A stretch of DNA of 12,792 bases from CAZNMF01 sp035547155 (GCA_035547155.1 DASZVJ010000205.1:1-12792); one strand, 5' to 3'. Positions 1 through 6,653 are shown, numbered from the stretch's first letter. Numbers and translations are program-made. The notes: generated by a model not told the origin, from the sequence alone.

Positions 1-1143
1 GCCGCCGATCGGGCCGCCGCCGCGCAGCGCGACCATGTAGATGCTCACGACGCGGCCGCGCAGCTCGTTCGGCACCGTCAGCTGCAGCAGCGAGAAGCTG
101 ATCGAGAACAGCGCCATGAAGAAGATGCCGCCGAGGAAGAGCAGGCCGAGGCTCAGCGGCAGCGACGTCGATCGCGCGAAGCCCGCGATGAGCACGCCGA
201 GCGCGATCTGCACGAACAGCAGCACGCGGCCCATGTGCGCGGCCGTACCGATGATCCCGACGAACAGCGCGCCGACGATGGCGCCGAGGCCCTGCGCCGC
301 CATCAGCATCGACAGCCGCGTCTGCGGCGACGCGTGGCCGCCCAGCACTTCGGTCGCGAACGCCGGCAGCATGATCAGAATCGGCATCGCGAGGAACGTG
401 CTGATCGTCACGAGGATCGTGAGGGTCAGGATCAGCCGGTTGTCGCGCACGTAGTGCAGGCCGCTCCGCAGATCGTCGCCGATCGGCTTGCGGTTGGGGG
501 CCATCACGTGCTTTGGCAGTCGCAGCGCCGCCAGCGCGACGACGACGAAGAAGAAGGAGAAGCCGTTGATGGCGAAGCACCACGCCATCCCGATCGTCGC
601 GAGGATCGCGGCGCCGGTGCCGGGGCCCAGCACGCGCGACAGGTTGAACTGCGTCGAGTTGAGCGCGATCGCGTTCGGCAGATCCTGCTTCGGGACGAGC
701 GACGGGATCATCGCCTGATACGCCGGCCCGCCGAACGCCTGGCCGCAGCCGGAGACGAACGACAGCAGGAACACGTGCCACACGGTGACGTGGTGCGTCC
801 AGAGGAGGGTCGCCAGCGAGAACGCGGCGAACGCCTGGACGTATTGCGATCCGGTGAGCAGCCGGCGGCGATCGTGTCGATCCGCGATGACGCCGCCGAT
901 CAGCATGAACAGCAGGATCGGCAGCTGCCCGAGAAAATCGTCGAGGCCCAGGTAGAACTTCGATTTCGTCAGCTGGTAGACCAGCAGGTCCTGGGCGTAG
1001 TTCTGCATCCAGGTCCCGATGGTCGAGCCGAGCGCCGCGCACCACAGCAGCCGGTAGTTGCGATGCGTCAGCGCGCCTCCGACGCGCACCCACCAGGGCC
1101 GCTGCTCCGACTCGCTCTCGGTTGTGGGGCTGGACGTTGACAC
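1..1143 (-). CDS. MFS transporter, EntS/MFS_3-like exporter (C-terminus cut by window edge)
   Basis: Inner-membrane transporter of the major facilitator superfamily, most like the MFS_3/enterobactin-exporter (EntS) group. The substrate is unknown. Reading the minus strand gives 381 uninterrupted codons running off the left window edge; a full-length relative has roughly 400-430 residues, so only the last part is missing. The cytoplasmic N-terminus (residues 1-27) is polar. A string of hydrophobic helices follows, with the family loop motif between TM2 and TM3 visible as G83-G84...D88-R89...R92-R93-R94. A central charged loop at about 210-235 separates the two six-helix halves. The start is GTG at 1143-1141; the frame upstream hits a TAG at 1180-1182 with no other start codon in between, and there is no Shine-Dalgarno sequence. 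The gene is divergent from the SET gene across the octamer inverted repeat. The MFS assignment is firm; the exporter subfamily is a guess from overall pattern. Confidence 0.9.
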   Translation of the reverse strand, partial: MSTSSPTTESESEQRPWWVRVGGALTHRNYRLLWCAALGSTIGTWMQNYAQDLLVYQLTKSKFYLGLDDFLGQLPILLFMLIGGVIADRHDRRRLLTGSQYVQAFAAFSLATLLWTHHVTVWHVFLLSFVSGCGQAFGGPAYQAMIPSLVPKQDLPNAIALNSTQFNLSRVLGPGTGAAILATIGMAWCFAINGFSFFFVVVALAALRLPKHVMAPNRKPIGDDLRSGLHYVRDNRLILTLTILVTISTFLAMPILIMLPAFATEVLGGHASPQTRLSMLMAAQGLGAIVGALFVGIIGTAAHMGRVLLFVQIALGVLIAGFARSTSLPLSLGLLFLGGIFFMALFSISFSLLQLTVPNELRGRVVSIYMVALRGGGPIGG

Positions 1144-1152
1144 GGACGGACG

Positions 1153-1158
1153 ATTGTA
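1153..1158 (-). promoter_or_regulatory. Candidate -10 element for the MFS gene
   Basis: On the minus strand this reads TACAAT, five of six matches to TATAAT, and lies 9 nt upstream of the GTG start. With usual spacing transcription would begin at or just before the start codon, which would explain the missing Shine-Dalgarno sequence (a leaderless mRNA). No convincing -35 hexamer is present; the region upstream runs into the octamer repeat arm. This is inference from pattern only. Confidence 0.35.
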
Positions 1159-1170
1159 TATCTGACGCGT

Positions 1171-1355
1171 GTTATCGCACTATCTCTCTATCGCGCTATC
1201 GCACTATCTGGTCATCTGACTATCGCCATATCTGCTTCGGTGCCGCGTGCCATCGGACGACCCGGCTATCGGGCGATCGAGTCGTCGAAGGCAGATAGCG
1301 AGATAGCGCGATGGCCAGATAGTGCGATAGCGCGCGAGTGAGATAGCGCGATAAC
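1171..1355. repeat. Large inverted repeat of phased octamers (two 65-bp arms, 55-bp spacer)
   Basis: The left arm (1171-1235) and right arm (1291-1355) are the same length and are reverse complements at 54 of 65 positions with no gaps. Read outward-in, each arm is one G followed by eight consecutive 8-mers of the type CTATCGCG / CTATCTGG (consensus CTATC[GT]NN). Units 4 and 5 are identical between arms, including their non-consensus bases. The 55-bp spacer contains further loosely related units such as CTATCGGG. The right arm ends on the base directly before the ATG of the SET gene. The element fills almost the whole space between two divergent genes and could form a cruciform in DNA or a very long hairpin in RNA. 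Confidence 0.9.
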
Positions 1356-1805
1356 ATGGCTCTCCTCGTGTCATCGTTCTCATCTGCATCTCAGAAGACT
1401 CCGCTCAAAGCCATTCGCCGCCGCCGCTCGCCGATCGCGGGCTGGGGGGTCTATGCGCTCGAGCCCATTACCAAGAACTCGCGCATCGTCGACTACGCCG
1501 GCGAGATCATCTCGTGGAAGGAGAGCGAGCGCCGCGAGGAGCGGTACATCCGGCAGGGCTGCATCTGGTGCTTCGTCCTGGAGCCGAAGCGCACGGTCGT
1601 CGACGCCAACGTCGGCGGCAACATCGCGCGGTTCATCAATCATTCGTGCCGGCCGAACTGCTACACGCAGGTGATCGACGGCGTGATCTGGGTGCGCGCG
1701 TCGAAGCGCATCCGCGCCGGCGAAGAGCTGACCTACGACTACGAGACCGGCGGAGGCGGCGGCATCTCCTGCCAATGCCGGCCGAATTGCAAGACGAAGT
1801 TATGA
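1356..1805 (+). CDS. SET-domain protein-lysine methyltransferase with post-SET cysteines
   Basis: A 149-residue, nearly minimal SET domain, predicted to transfer methyl groups from S-adenosylmethionine to lysine in a protein. All hallmark motifs are visible: the N-terminal G-W-G-V-Y (29-33) that helps bind SAM, the N-H-S-C knot motif (95-98), and the E-L-T-Y-D-Y motif with the catalytic tyrosine (124-129). A post-SET C-x-C-x-x-x-C (Cys139, 141, 145) would, with Cys98, bind one zinc. A glycine-rich linker (132-136) precedes the post-SET part. No signal peptide is evident, so it should be cytoplasmic. The ATG at 1356 abuts the inverted repeat and has no Shine-Dalgarno; a GTG at 1368 is an alternative. 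The stop overlaps the next gene's ATG (ATGA). The fold and catalytic class are secure. The substrate is unknown; known bacterial SET proteins act on histone-like or ribosomal proteins. Confidence 0.9.
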   Translation: MALLVSSFSSASQKTPLKAIRRRRSPIAGWGVYALEPITKNSRIVDYAGEIISWKESERREERYIRQGCIWCFVLEPKRTVVDANVGGNIARFINHSCRPNCYTQVIDGVIWVRASKRIRAGEELTYDYETGGGGGISCQCRPNCKTKL

Positions 1806-2455
1806 CGCCCGTCCGGCACGTCATCTACCTGCACGGCTTCGCCTCGTCGCCGGCCTCGTCGAAGGCGACGTGGTATCGACGTGAATTGGAGACGCGTGGC
1901 GTCGGCTTCACCTGCCCGGATTTCAATCAGCCGTCCTTCGAGACGTTGACGATCACGCGCATGCTCGATCAGACGCGCGAGGCCGTCGAGGCCGTGTCCG
2001 ACGGTCCGATCGCGCTCGTCGGATCGAGCCTCGGCGCATTCGTCGCGCTGCACGCGGCGGCCGCCGATCGGACAGGACGTGTCGATCGTCTGATCCTGCT
2101 CGCGCCGGCGATCGATTTCGGCGGCAACCGCCTGCGTGACTTCGGCGAGCACGGGATCGACGAGTGGCGCCGCACCGGCAAATTGTCCGTCTACCATTTC
2201 GCGTACGGCGGCTTGCGCGACGTGCACTTCGGCCTTTACGAGGACGCCGCGCGCTACGACGCGTTTGCCGTGGACGTGCGGCAGCCGGCGCTCGTCGTGC
2301 AAGGCCGCCACGACGAGCTCGTCGACACGGCGACGGTCGAGCGCTGGGCCGCGACGCGGCCGCGCGTCGATCTGCACGTGGTCGACGATGGGCATCAACT
2401 GACGGCGTCGATGCCGTTCATCTGGGGCGAAAGCGTCAAATTCTTCGGGCTGTGA
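1802..2455 (+). CDS. Alpha/beta hydrolase, YqiA-like esterase
   Basis: Predicted cytoplasmic serine hydrolase of 217 residues, close to the usual size of the YqiA/UPF0227 esterase group, whose natural substrates are poorly known. The N-terminus has the Y-L-H-G-F-x-S-S-P pattern (9-17) with the oxyanion-hole residues. The nucleophile elbow is G74-S-S-L-G78, making Ser76 the nucleophile. Asp171 in the segment G-R-H-D-E and His198 in D-D-G-H-Q complete the triad in the expected order and spacing. I chose the ATG at 1802 because the homology begins at once (V-I-Y-L-H-G-F at residues 7-13) and because it overlaps the SET stop as ATGA, a classic sign of translational coupling. A longer frame open from 1514 runs through the SET gene and is a shadow. 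Esterase activity is likely; the substrate cannot be told from sequence. Confidence 0.88.
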   Translation: MTPVRHVIYLHGFASSPASSKATWYRRELETRGVGFTCPDFNQPSFETLTITRMLDQTREAVEAVSDGPIALVGSSLGAFVALHAAAADRTGRVDRLILLAPAIDFGGNRLRDFGEHGIDEWRRTGKLSVYHFAYGGLRDVHFGLYEDAARYDAFAVDVRQPALVVQGRHDELVDTATVERWAATRPRVDLHVVDDGHQLTASMPFIWGESVKFFGL

Positions 2456-2458
2456 TGC

Positions 2459-3190
2459 ATGACTGATCTCACCGGACGTCTCGCGCTCGTCACCGGCGGC
2501 AATCGCGGCATCGGCCGCGCCGTCGCGCTCGCATTGGCTGGAGCCGGAGCCGATGTGGCGATCGGCTATCACGCGCGCACGGCAGATGCGGAGGAGACCA
2601 CGCGCGCGATCGCCGCGCTCGGGCGAAAGGCCGTCGCGATTCAGGCCGACGTCGCGCGCGCGGACGACATCCGGCGGATGATCGATACGACGACGCGCGA
2701 GCTCGGCGACGTCGACGTCCTCATCAACAACGCCGGCATCATCCGGCCGCAGCCGCTGGACGCGATCACCGAGCAGGACTGGCACGAGCTCATCGCCGCG
2801 AATCTCACGTCGGTCTTCCTCGCGACGCAGGCGGTGCTGCCGGCGATGCGCGCGAAAGGCTGGGGACGCATCATCAATCTCTCCTCCGTCGCGGCCCAGC
2901 TCGGCGGCGTCGTCGGTCCGCACTACGCGGCGTCGAAGGCCGGGTTGCACGGCCTGACGCACTCGTATGCGGCGCTGCTGGCGAAGGAAGGCATCACCGT
3001 CAACACGATCGCGCCGGCGCTCATCAAGACGGAGATGGTGACGAGCAACCCGCGCGCGCGAGCGGATCTGCTGCCGGTCGGCCGGTTCGGCGAGGTCGAG
3101 GAAGTCGCTGATGTGGCGCTGATGCTCGTCCGCAACGGCTACATCACGGGCCAGACGATCAACGTCAACGGCGGGTGGTACATGAGCTAA
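2459..3190 (+). CDS. Short-chain dehydrogenase/reductase (FabG-like)
   Basis: Classical SDR of 243 residues, predicted to oxidise or reduce a carbonyl/hydroxyl with NAD(P)(H) in the cytoplasm. Visible landmarks in order are the nucleotide-binding T-G-G-N-R-G-I-G (12-19), D64 before the adenine pocket, N-N-A-G (90-93), the catalytic Asn115, Ser142/143, and Tyr156-x-x-x-Lys160. The C-terminus G-Q-T-I-N-V-N-G-G is typical of FabG and acetoacetyl-CoA reductases. The length matches the family. The ATG follows the hydrolase stop by 3 nt and has no clear Shine-Dalgarno, so it probably depends on coupling. An ATG at 2455 is in another frame. A housekeeping FabG usually sits among fatty-acid genes; here there is none, so I do not assign the symbol. 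The substrate is unknown; it may act on a product of the upstream hydrolase, but that is only a neighbourhood argument. Confidence 0.9.
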   Translation: MTDLTGRLALVTGGNRGIGRAVALALAGAGADVAIGYHARTADAEETTRAIAALGRKAVAIQADVARADDIRRMIDTTTRELGDVDVLINNAGIIRPQPLDAITEQDWHELIAANLTSVFLATQAVLPAMRAKGWGRIINLSSVAAQLGGVVGPHYAASKAGLHGLTHSYAALLAKEGITVNTIAPALIKTEMVTSNPRARADLLPVGRFGEVEEVADVALMLVRNGYITGQTINVNGGWYMS

Positions 3191-3213
3191 TCTCTTGTCT
3201 TCCTGGAGGCCCC

Positions 3214-3630
3214 ATGCGACTCGCGTCACTCGTGAAAGTCGGCATCTGTCTCGTCGTCATCGCGCTCGTCATGCCTGCGTTGCGCGCGCAGGCACCGGCC
3301 AATGAAACGGCCACGCAGTTCTACACGCGCTATCTGGCTGCACTCGGGAAGGCGACCACGATCGATCAGCTCACGCCGCTGCTCTCGGCGGACATGGTGA
3401 AGCAAATCACGAGCACGCCGGCGGATCAGCGGCCGATGATGTTCGGCATGATCAAAGACATGGCCGGCATGAACAAGAACGTGAAGGTCACGAAAGAGAC
3501 GCCGAACGCCAAGGGCGCCACGCTCGCGGCCACGGCGACCGGCATGGACGGCAAGCCGGTGAAAGGCACGATCGACGTCATGAAGGAAGGCGGCGCGTGG
3601 AAGCTCGGCAAGGAGAGCTGGAGCAACTGA
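3214..3630 (+). CDS. Small secreted protein, unknown function
   Basis: A 138-residue protein that I do not recognise as a named family member. Residues 1-26 form a clear signal peptide: a short positive N-region (R2, K8), a hydrophobic core, and a likely cut in the segment A-L-R-A-Q-A. There is no lipobox cysteine, so the mature protein of about 112 residues should be free in the periplasm or outside the cell. The mature part starts with a helical segment (F-Y-T-R-Y-L-A-A-L-G-K) and ends in strand-like stretches with G-x-W-K-L-G-K-E, the overall look of small NTF2-like/DUF4878-type domains. That resemblance is weak. A good Shine-Dalgarno, GGAGG at 3205-3209, fixes the ATG at 3214 even though an in-frame GTG exists at 3175 inside the upstream gene. 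It follows the SDR by 23 nt and is probably co-transcribed with it. Confidence 0.8.
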   Translation: MRLASLVKVGICLVVIALVMPALRAQAPANETATQFYTRYLAALGKATTIDQLTPLLSADMVKQITSTPADQRPMMFGMIKDMAGMNKNVKVTKETPNAKGATLAATATGMDGKPVKGTIDVMKEGGAWKLGKESWSN

Positions 3631-3656
3631 TCGCGACGTCGACGCCGGGCGCGCGC

Positions 3657-4133
3657 ATGACGAGGAACGAGGTCCGCGTCGTGCGCGTGTCGCCGGCATC
3701 GGCGGAGGCGGCGGCACTCATCACCGAGCTCGACGTCGACCTGCACGCGCGCTATCCGGGCGTGCCGTTTCATACGCTCACACCGGACGAGCTCATGGCG
3801 CCGGCGTTCACCTTCGTCGTGGCCGAAGCCGCAGGAGAGGCGCTCGGCTGCGGCGCGTTGCGGGTGCGCGAGCCGGGCATCGCCGAGATCAAGCGCATGT
3901 TCGTGCGTCCGGCCGCACGGCGCCGCGGTGTGGCGCGCGCGGTGTTGCGCGCCCTCGAAGCGCGCGCATCCGAGCTCGGCATCCCTCGCATCCTGATCGA
4001 GACCGGCGAGGGACAACCCGAGGCCATCGCCCTGTATGTGTCGTCCGGCTACGTCCCGATTCCTCGGTACGGCGAGTATGTCGACGTCGAACAAAGCCGG
4101 TGTTTCGAGAAACGGCTGGGGGCGGGGGAGTAG
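3657..4133 (+). CDS. GNAT family N-acetyltransferase
   Basis: A 158-residue acetyl-CoA-dependent acetyltransferase of the GNAT superfamily, cytoplasmic. The diagnostic motif A is visible as I-K-R-M-F-V-R-P (78-85) on strand beta4 followed by R-R-R-G-V-A (88-93), the pyrophosphate-binding loop, and its helix. Motif B follows as L-I-E-T-G...A-I-A-L-Y...S-G-Y near the C-terminus, with the usual Tyr that can act as general acid. The size fits a single-domain GNAT. I chose ATG 3657, 26 nt after the previous stop. An in-frame GTG at 3597 would start inside the previous gene and add 20 residues unlike the family. Neither start has a strong Shine-Dalgarno. The acceptor (amino acid, antibiotic or protein) cannot be told; no dedicated partner is visible nearby. 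It is the last gene of the tight plus-strand run. Confidence 0.85.
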   Translation: MTRNEVRVVRVSPASAEAAALITELDVDLHARYPGVPFHTLTPDELMAPAFTFVVAEAAGEALGCGALRVREPGIAEIKRMFVRPAARRRGVARAVLRALEARASELGIPRILIETGEGQPEAIALYVSSGYVPIPRYGEYVDVEQSRCFEKRLGAGE

Positions 4134-4152
4134 CGTCAGAAGAGCGTGGGCT

Positions 4153-4173
4153 GGGTCGCCATAAGGGCGGCCC
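4153..4173 (+). terminator. Hairpin after the GNAT gene, possible terminator or REP-like element
   Basis: GGGTCGCC (4153-4160) pairs with GGCGGCCC (4166-4173) in eight consecutive pairs, one of them a G-U wobble, around the 5-nt loop ATAAG. It lies 20 nt after the GNAT stop, a typical terminator position, but no T-run follows. The sequence also looks like the small GC-rich palindromes often dispersed between genes, so it may be a repeat rather than a working terminator. Confidence 0.4.
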
Positions 4174-4207
4174 CTACGCAGGCTACGGGCTTTGAGCTAC
4201 GGGCGCT
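4173..4207. repeat. Degenerate heptamer tract, GGGCTAC family (copy 1)
   Basis: Five consecutive 7-mers can be read in register: CCTACGC, AGGCTAC, GGGCTTT, GAGCTAC, GGGCGCT. The last four share an RGGC/RAGC-type core with period exactly 7. The tract occupies the gap between the GNAT gene and the proline-rich secreted protein and ends shortly before the latter's Shine-Dalgarno. The same family recurs at 12074-12101. Confidence 0.6.
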
Positions 4208-4222
4208 CACGAGGGAGGCGAT

Positions 4223-4612
4223 ATGCGACGTGTGATTGTGACCTTCATCACCATCATTGGATCGGGCCTCCTTGCGACGACGGCTCGCGCGCAGTCTCTC
4301 GCGGCGCCGCCGGCGACGTTCCTGCCCGCGCAGCCGCTCACCGTTGCACCGCGGCAGGCGCCAGCGCCGTTGCCGCCGCCAGTGTTCGGCCAGACGCCGG
4401 CGAAACCGGTCGATGCGGCGTCGCTGGAGGCGTTCCGCGCGTTCATGGCCGCGTCCGCCTTGGCCAAGACGTCGCCCGTCGATTGTGCGATGGCGATTGC
4501 TGCCGGCGATCCGGCCATCGATCCAAGAATGCCGCACGAGCCGAAGCGTGACGTCACGTTCCTCGGACGCGTGATCCCCGTGCCGCCGTGCCCGGCGAAG
4601 ACCGGCCGGTGA
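4223..4612 (+). CDS. Small proline-rich secreted protein, unknown function
   Basis: A 129-residue protein of no family I recognise. Residues 1-23 are a convincing signal peptide: R2-R3, then a hydrophobic core, then the cut site A-R-A before Q24. The mature part begins with a Pro/Ala-rich low-complexity stretch (about 28-62, with P-P-P at 51-53), then a short predicted helix (65-82). The tail carries two cysteines, C88 and C123, which could form one disulfide in the periplasm. A strong Shine-Dalgarno (GAGGGAGG at 4211-4218) sits 4 nt before the ATG, which supports this as a real translated gene. It stands between the heptamer tract at 4173-4207 and that at 4621-4648, so it may be its own transcript or lead into pepF 53 nt downstream. 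The function is unknown. Confidence 0.75.
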   Translation: MRRVIVTFITIIGSGLLATTARAQSLAAPPATFLPAQPLTVAPRQAPAPLPPPVFGQTPAKPVDAASLEAFRAFMAASALAKTSPVDCAMAIAAGDPAIDPRMPHEPKRDVTFLGRVIPVPPCPAKTGR

Positions 4613-4620
4613 TGCACGTC

Positions 4621-4648
4621 AACTTTGAACTTCGAACTTCGAAACTAG
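4621..4648. repeat. Degenerate heptamer tract, TTCGAAC family (copy 1)
   Basis: Four 7-mers in perfect register: AACTTTG, AACTTCG, AACTTCG, AAACTAG. The period is exactly 7 and the core TTCGAA is itself a palindrome. The tract fills the short gap between the proline-rich secreted protein and pepF. The same heptamer family appears again in the same orientation directly downstream of pepF, so the peptidase gene is bracketed by it. Confidence 0.8.
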
Positions 4649-4665
4649 CCCCCATGAGGTCCGCG

Positions 4666-6558
4666 ATGTCTCTGTTGCCGCGTCCGACGTCACGTCTGCT
4701 GCTCGTTGCGCCCGCGTTCGCTGTCATGACGCTGCAAGGCGCGTCGCAGGAGCGTGAGCGATCGCAGATTCCCGACGAGTACAAATGGAATCTCGCCGAC
4801 GTCTATCCGTCCGACGAGGCCTGGCGCGCCGCCGTGCAGAAGGTCAAGACGGACGTGCCGCAGCTGAAGCAGTTCGAGGGCAAGCTCGGCACGTCGGCGG
4901 CGACGCTCGTGACGGCGCTCGACACGCTGTACGGCCTCGACAAGGAGCTGTCGCGCGTCTACGTGTATGCGAGCCTGCTCTCCGATCAGGACACGCGCGA
5001 CTCGGCGCATCTCGCCATGCAGCAGGAGATGGCGCAGCTCGCCGCGGAGTTCAACGCGCAGGCGGCCTACGTCGAGCCCGAGATCCTGCGCTTCGAGCCA
5101 GGCACCGTCGAGCGGTTCCTGAGCGCGGACTCGCGGCTCAAGCCGTATCGCTTCTATCTCGAAGACATCGCGCGCCGCGCGCCGCACACGCTGTCACCGG
5201 CGGAGGAGCGGCTGCTCGCCGACGCCGGCCCGCTCGCGGGCTCGCCGTCGAACATCTTCACGATCCTCAGCAACGCGGATTTTCCGTATCCCGTCGTCAA
5301 GCTCGCCGACGGCCGCGACGTGACGCTGACGCCCGCGAACTTCACCGCGTACCGCGCCAGCGCCAATCGCGACGATCGCCGCACGGTGATGACGGCGTTC
5401 TTCGCGTCGCTCGGCTCGTTCAGCCGCACGTTCGGCACGACGATGAACGCGAGCGCGCAGCGGTCGTGGTTCTACGCGAAGTCGCGGAAGTACGGATCGT
5501 CGCTCGACGCGTCGCTGAACGGACCGAACATTCCTGAATCCGTGTACACGCGGCTCGTCGACGGCGTCAACCGCAACCTGCCGAGCTTCCACCGCTATCT
5601 GAAGCTGCGCCAGCGCATGCTCGGCGTCGACACGCTGCACTACTACGATCTCTACGCGCCGCTTGTCGCGTCGGTGAATTTGCAGTACACGCCGGAGGAA
5701 GCGCGCACGCACATCAAAGCCGCGATGGCGCCGCTCGGCGCGGACTATGTCAGCGTGCTCGACCGCGCGTTCCGCGATCGCTGGATCGATCTCTTCCCGA
5801 CGCCGGGCAAGAAGTCCGGCGCGTACTCGCAGGGCGGCGCGTATGACGTCCATCCGTACATGCTGATCAACTACAACGGCAAGTACGACGACATGAGCAC
5901 GCTCGCGCACGAGCTCGGCCACACGATGCAGAGCTACTACTCGAACAAGACGCAGCCGTATCCGACGGCCGGCTATCCGACGTTCGTGGCCGAGGTCGCG
6001 TCGACGTTCAACGAGTCGCTGCTCATCGATCACATGCTGAAGACGATCAGCGATCCCGACACGCGCCTGTCGTTGCTCGGCAGCTATCTCGAGAACATCA
6101 AGGGCACGGTCTTCCGGCAGACGCAGTTCGCGGAGTTCGAGATGCGGATGCACGAGATGGCCGACAAGGGCCAGCCGCTGACCGGCGACGCGCTCGCGAA
6201 GGTCTACATGGACATCACCAAGCGCTACTACGGCCACGACCAGGGCGTCTGCATCGTCGACGACGAGATCGCGAACGAGTGGAGCTATATCCCGCACTTC
6301 TACCGCGACTTCTACGTCTTCCAGTACGCGACGTCGTTCACGGCGTCGGAAGCGCTCGCGCAGAAGGTGAAGGACGGCGATCCGCAGGCCGTGTCGCGCT
6401 ACCTGACGTTCCTCGCGGCCGGCGGCTCGAAATATCCGATCGATCTGCTGAAGGACGCCGGCGTCGACATGACGACCGACGAGCCGCTGGATCTCACGAT
6501 CCGCGAGATGAACCGCGTGATGGACGAGATGGAGACAATCCTCGCCGCTCGACGCTAG
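4666..6558 (+). CDS. pepF: Exported M3 family oligoendopeptidase F-like metallopeptidase
   Basis: Zinc metallopeptidase of family M3 (oligoendopeptidase F type) that cleaves short peptides. The 630 residues match the family's usual length of about 600 plus a leader. The zinc site is clear: His415-Glu416-x-x-His419, with Glu443 as the third ligand 24 residues on, inside the conserved F-V-A-E-V-A-S-T-F-N-E segment. The C-terminal I-P-H-F-Y...F-Y-V-F-Q-Y-A-T motif holds the substrate-binding His and Tyr residues. The N-terminus (R6...R10, then L-L-L-V-A-P-A-F-A-V) reads as a signal peptide cut near residue 25, so the enzyme is probably periplasmic, whereas classical PepF is cytoplasmic. I chose ATG 4666 because GAGG lies 6 nt upstream; ATG 4654 (four residues longer) is an equally possible start. 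Heptamer repeats flank the gene on both sides. Confidence 0.93.
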   Translation: MSLLPRPTSRLLLVAPAFAVMTLQGASQERERSQIPDEYKWNLADVYPSDEAWRAAVQKVKTDVPQLKQFEGKLGTSAATLVTALDTLYGLDKELSRVYVYASLLSDQDTRDSAHLAMQQEMAQLAAEFNAQAAYVEPEILRFEPGTVERFLSADSRLKPYRFYLEDIARRAPHTLSPAEERLLADAGPLAGSPSNIFTILSNADFPYPVVKLADGRDVTLTPANFTAYRASANRDDRRTVMTAFFASLGSFSRTFGTTMNASAQRSWFYAKSRKYGSSLDASLNGPNIPESVYTRLVDGVNRNLPSFHRYLKLRQRMLGVDTLHYYDLYAPLVASVNLQYTPEEARTHIKAAMAPLGADYVSVLDRAFRDRWIDLFPTPGKKSGAYSQGGAYDVHPYMLINYNGKYDDMSTLAHELGHTMQSYYSNKTQPYPTAGYPTFVAEVASTFNESLLIDHMLKTISDPDTRLSLLGSYLENIKGTVFRQTQFAEFEMRMHEMADKGQPLTGDALAKVYMDITKRYYGHDQGVCIVDDEIANEWSYIPHFYRDFYVFQYATSFTASEALAQKVKDGDPQAVSRYLTFLAAGGSKYPIDLLKDAGVDMTTDEPLDLTIREMNRVMDEMETILAARR

Positions 6559-6563
6559 GCGGC

Positions 6564-6647
6564 GAGGAACTTGGAACTTCGAACTTTGAACTTCGAAATA
6601 AGAACGCTTCCAGGCAAGTGAAGATCGTTTTCGAAGTTCGAAGTTGA
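6564..6647. repeat. Heptamer tract, TTCGAAC family (copy 2) with an inverted copy, in a convergent gap
   Basis: Six 7-mers in register at 6564-6605: GAGGAAC, TTGGAAC, TTCGAAC, TTTGAAC, TTCGAAA, TAAGAAC. A reversed copy of the same family follows at 6629-6647. The segment 6580-6598 pairs with 6629-6647 at 16 of 19 positions around a 30-nt loop. It occupies the space between the converging ends of pepF and the sugar dehydrogenase, so it could act as a two-way terminator. No other terminator is visible here. Confidence 0.8.
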
Positions 6648-6653
6648 CCCGCG

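Noticed and set aside
235..1140. 301-codon plus-strand open frame opposite the MFS gene
   Set aside because: Gln/Arg/Asp-rich antisense product; the minus strand encodes clear membrane helices and the MFS loop motif.
1171..1355. CRISPR array
   Set aside because: Units are 8 bp and contiguous, with no 25-40 bp repeats or unique spacers, and no cas genes nearby.
1171..1355. Insertion sequence or miniature transposon with terminal inverted repeats
   Set aside because: The arms make up most of the element and are internally repetitive; no target-site duplication is evident at the ends and no transposase is present. A miniature element cannot be fully excluded.
1739..3229. 496-codon minus-strand open frame opposite the hydrolase and dehydrogenase
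   Set aside because: Low-complexity Arg/Asp-rich translation with no motif; the plus-strand genes are clear.
3597..3656. Longer GNAT protein starting at GTG 3597
   Set aside because: It would begin inside the previous gene and add 20 residues unrelated to the domain; ATG 3657 lies right after the previous stop.
4588..4665. Longer pepF start at 4588
   Set aside because: It would overlap the previous gene and translate the heptamer repeat tract ahead of a proper signal peptide.
5194..6297. 367-codon minus-strand open frame opposite pepF
   Set aside because: Shadow of pepF; Arg/Val/His-rich translation without domain features.
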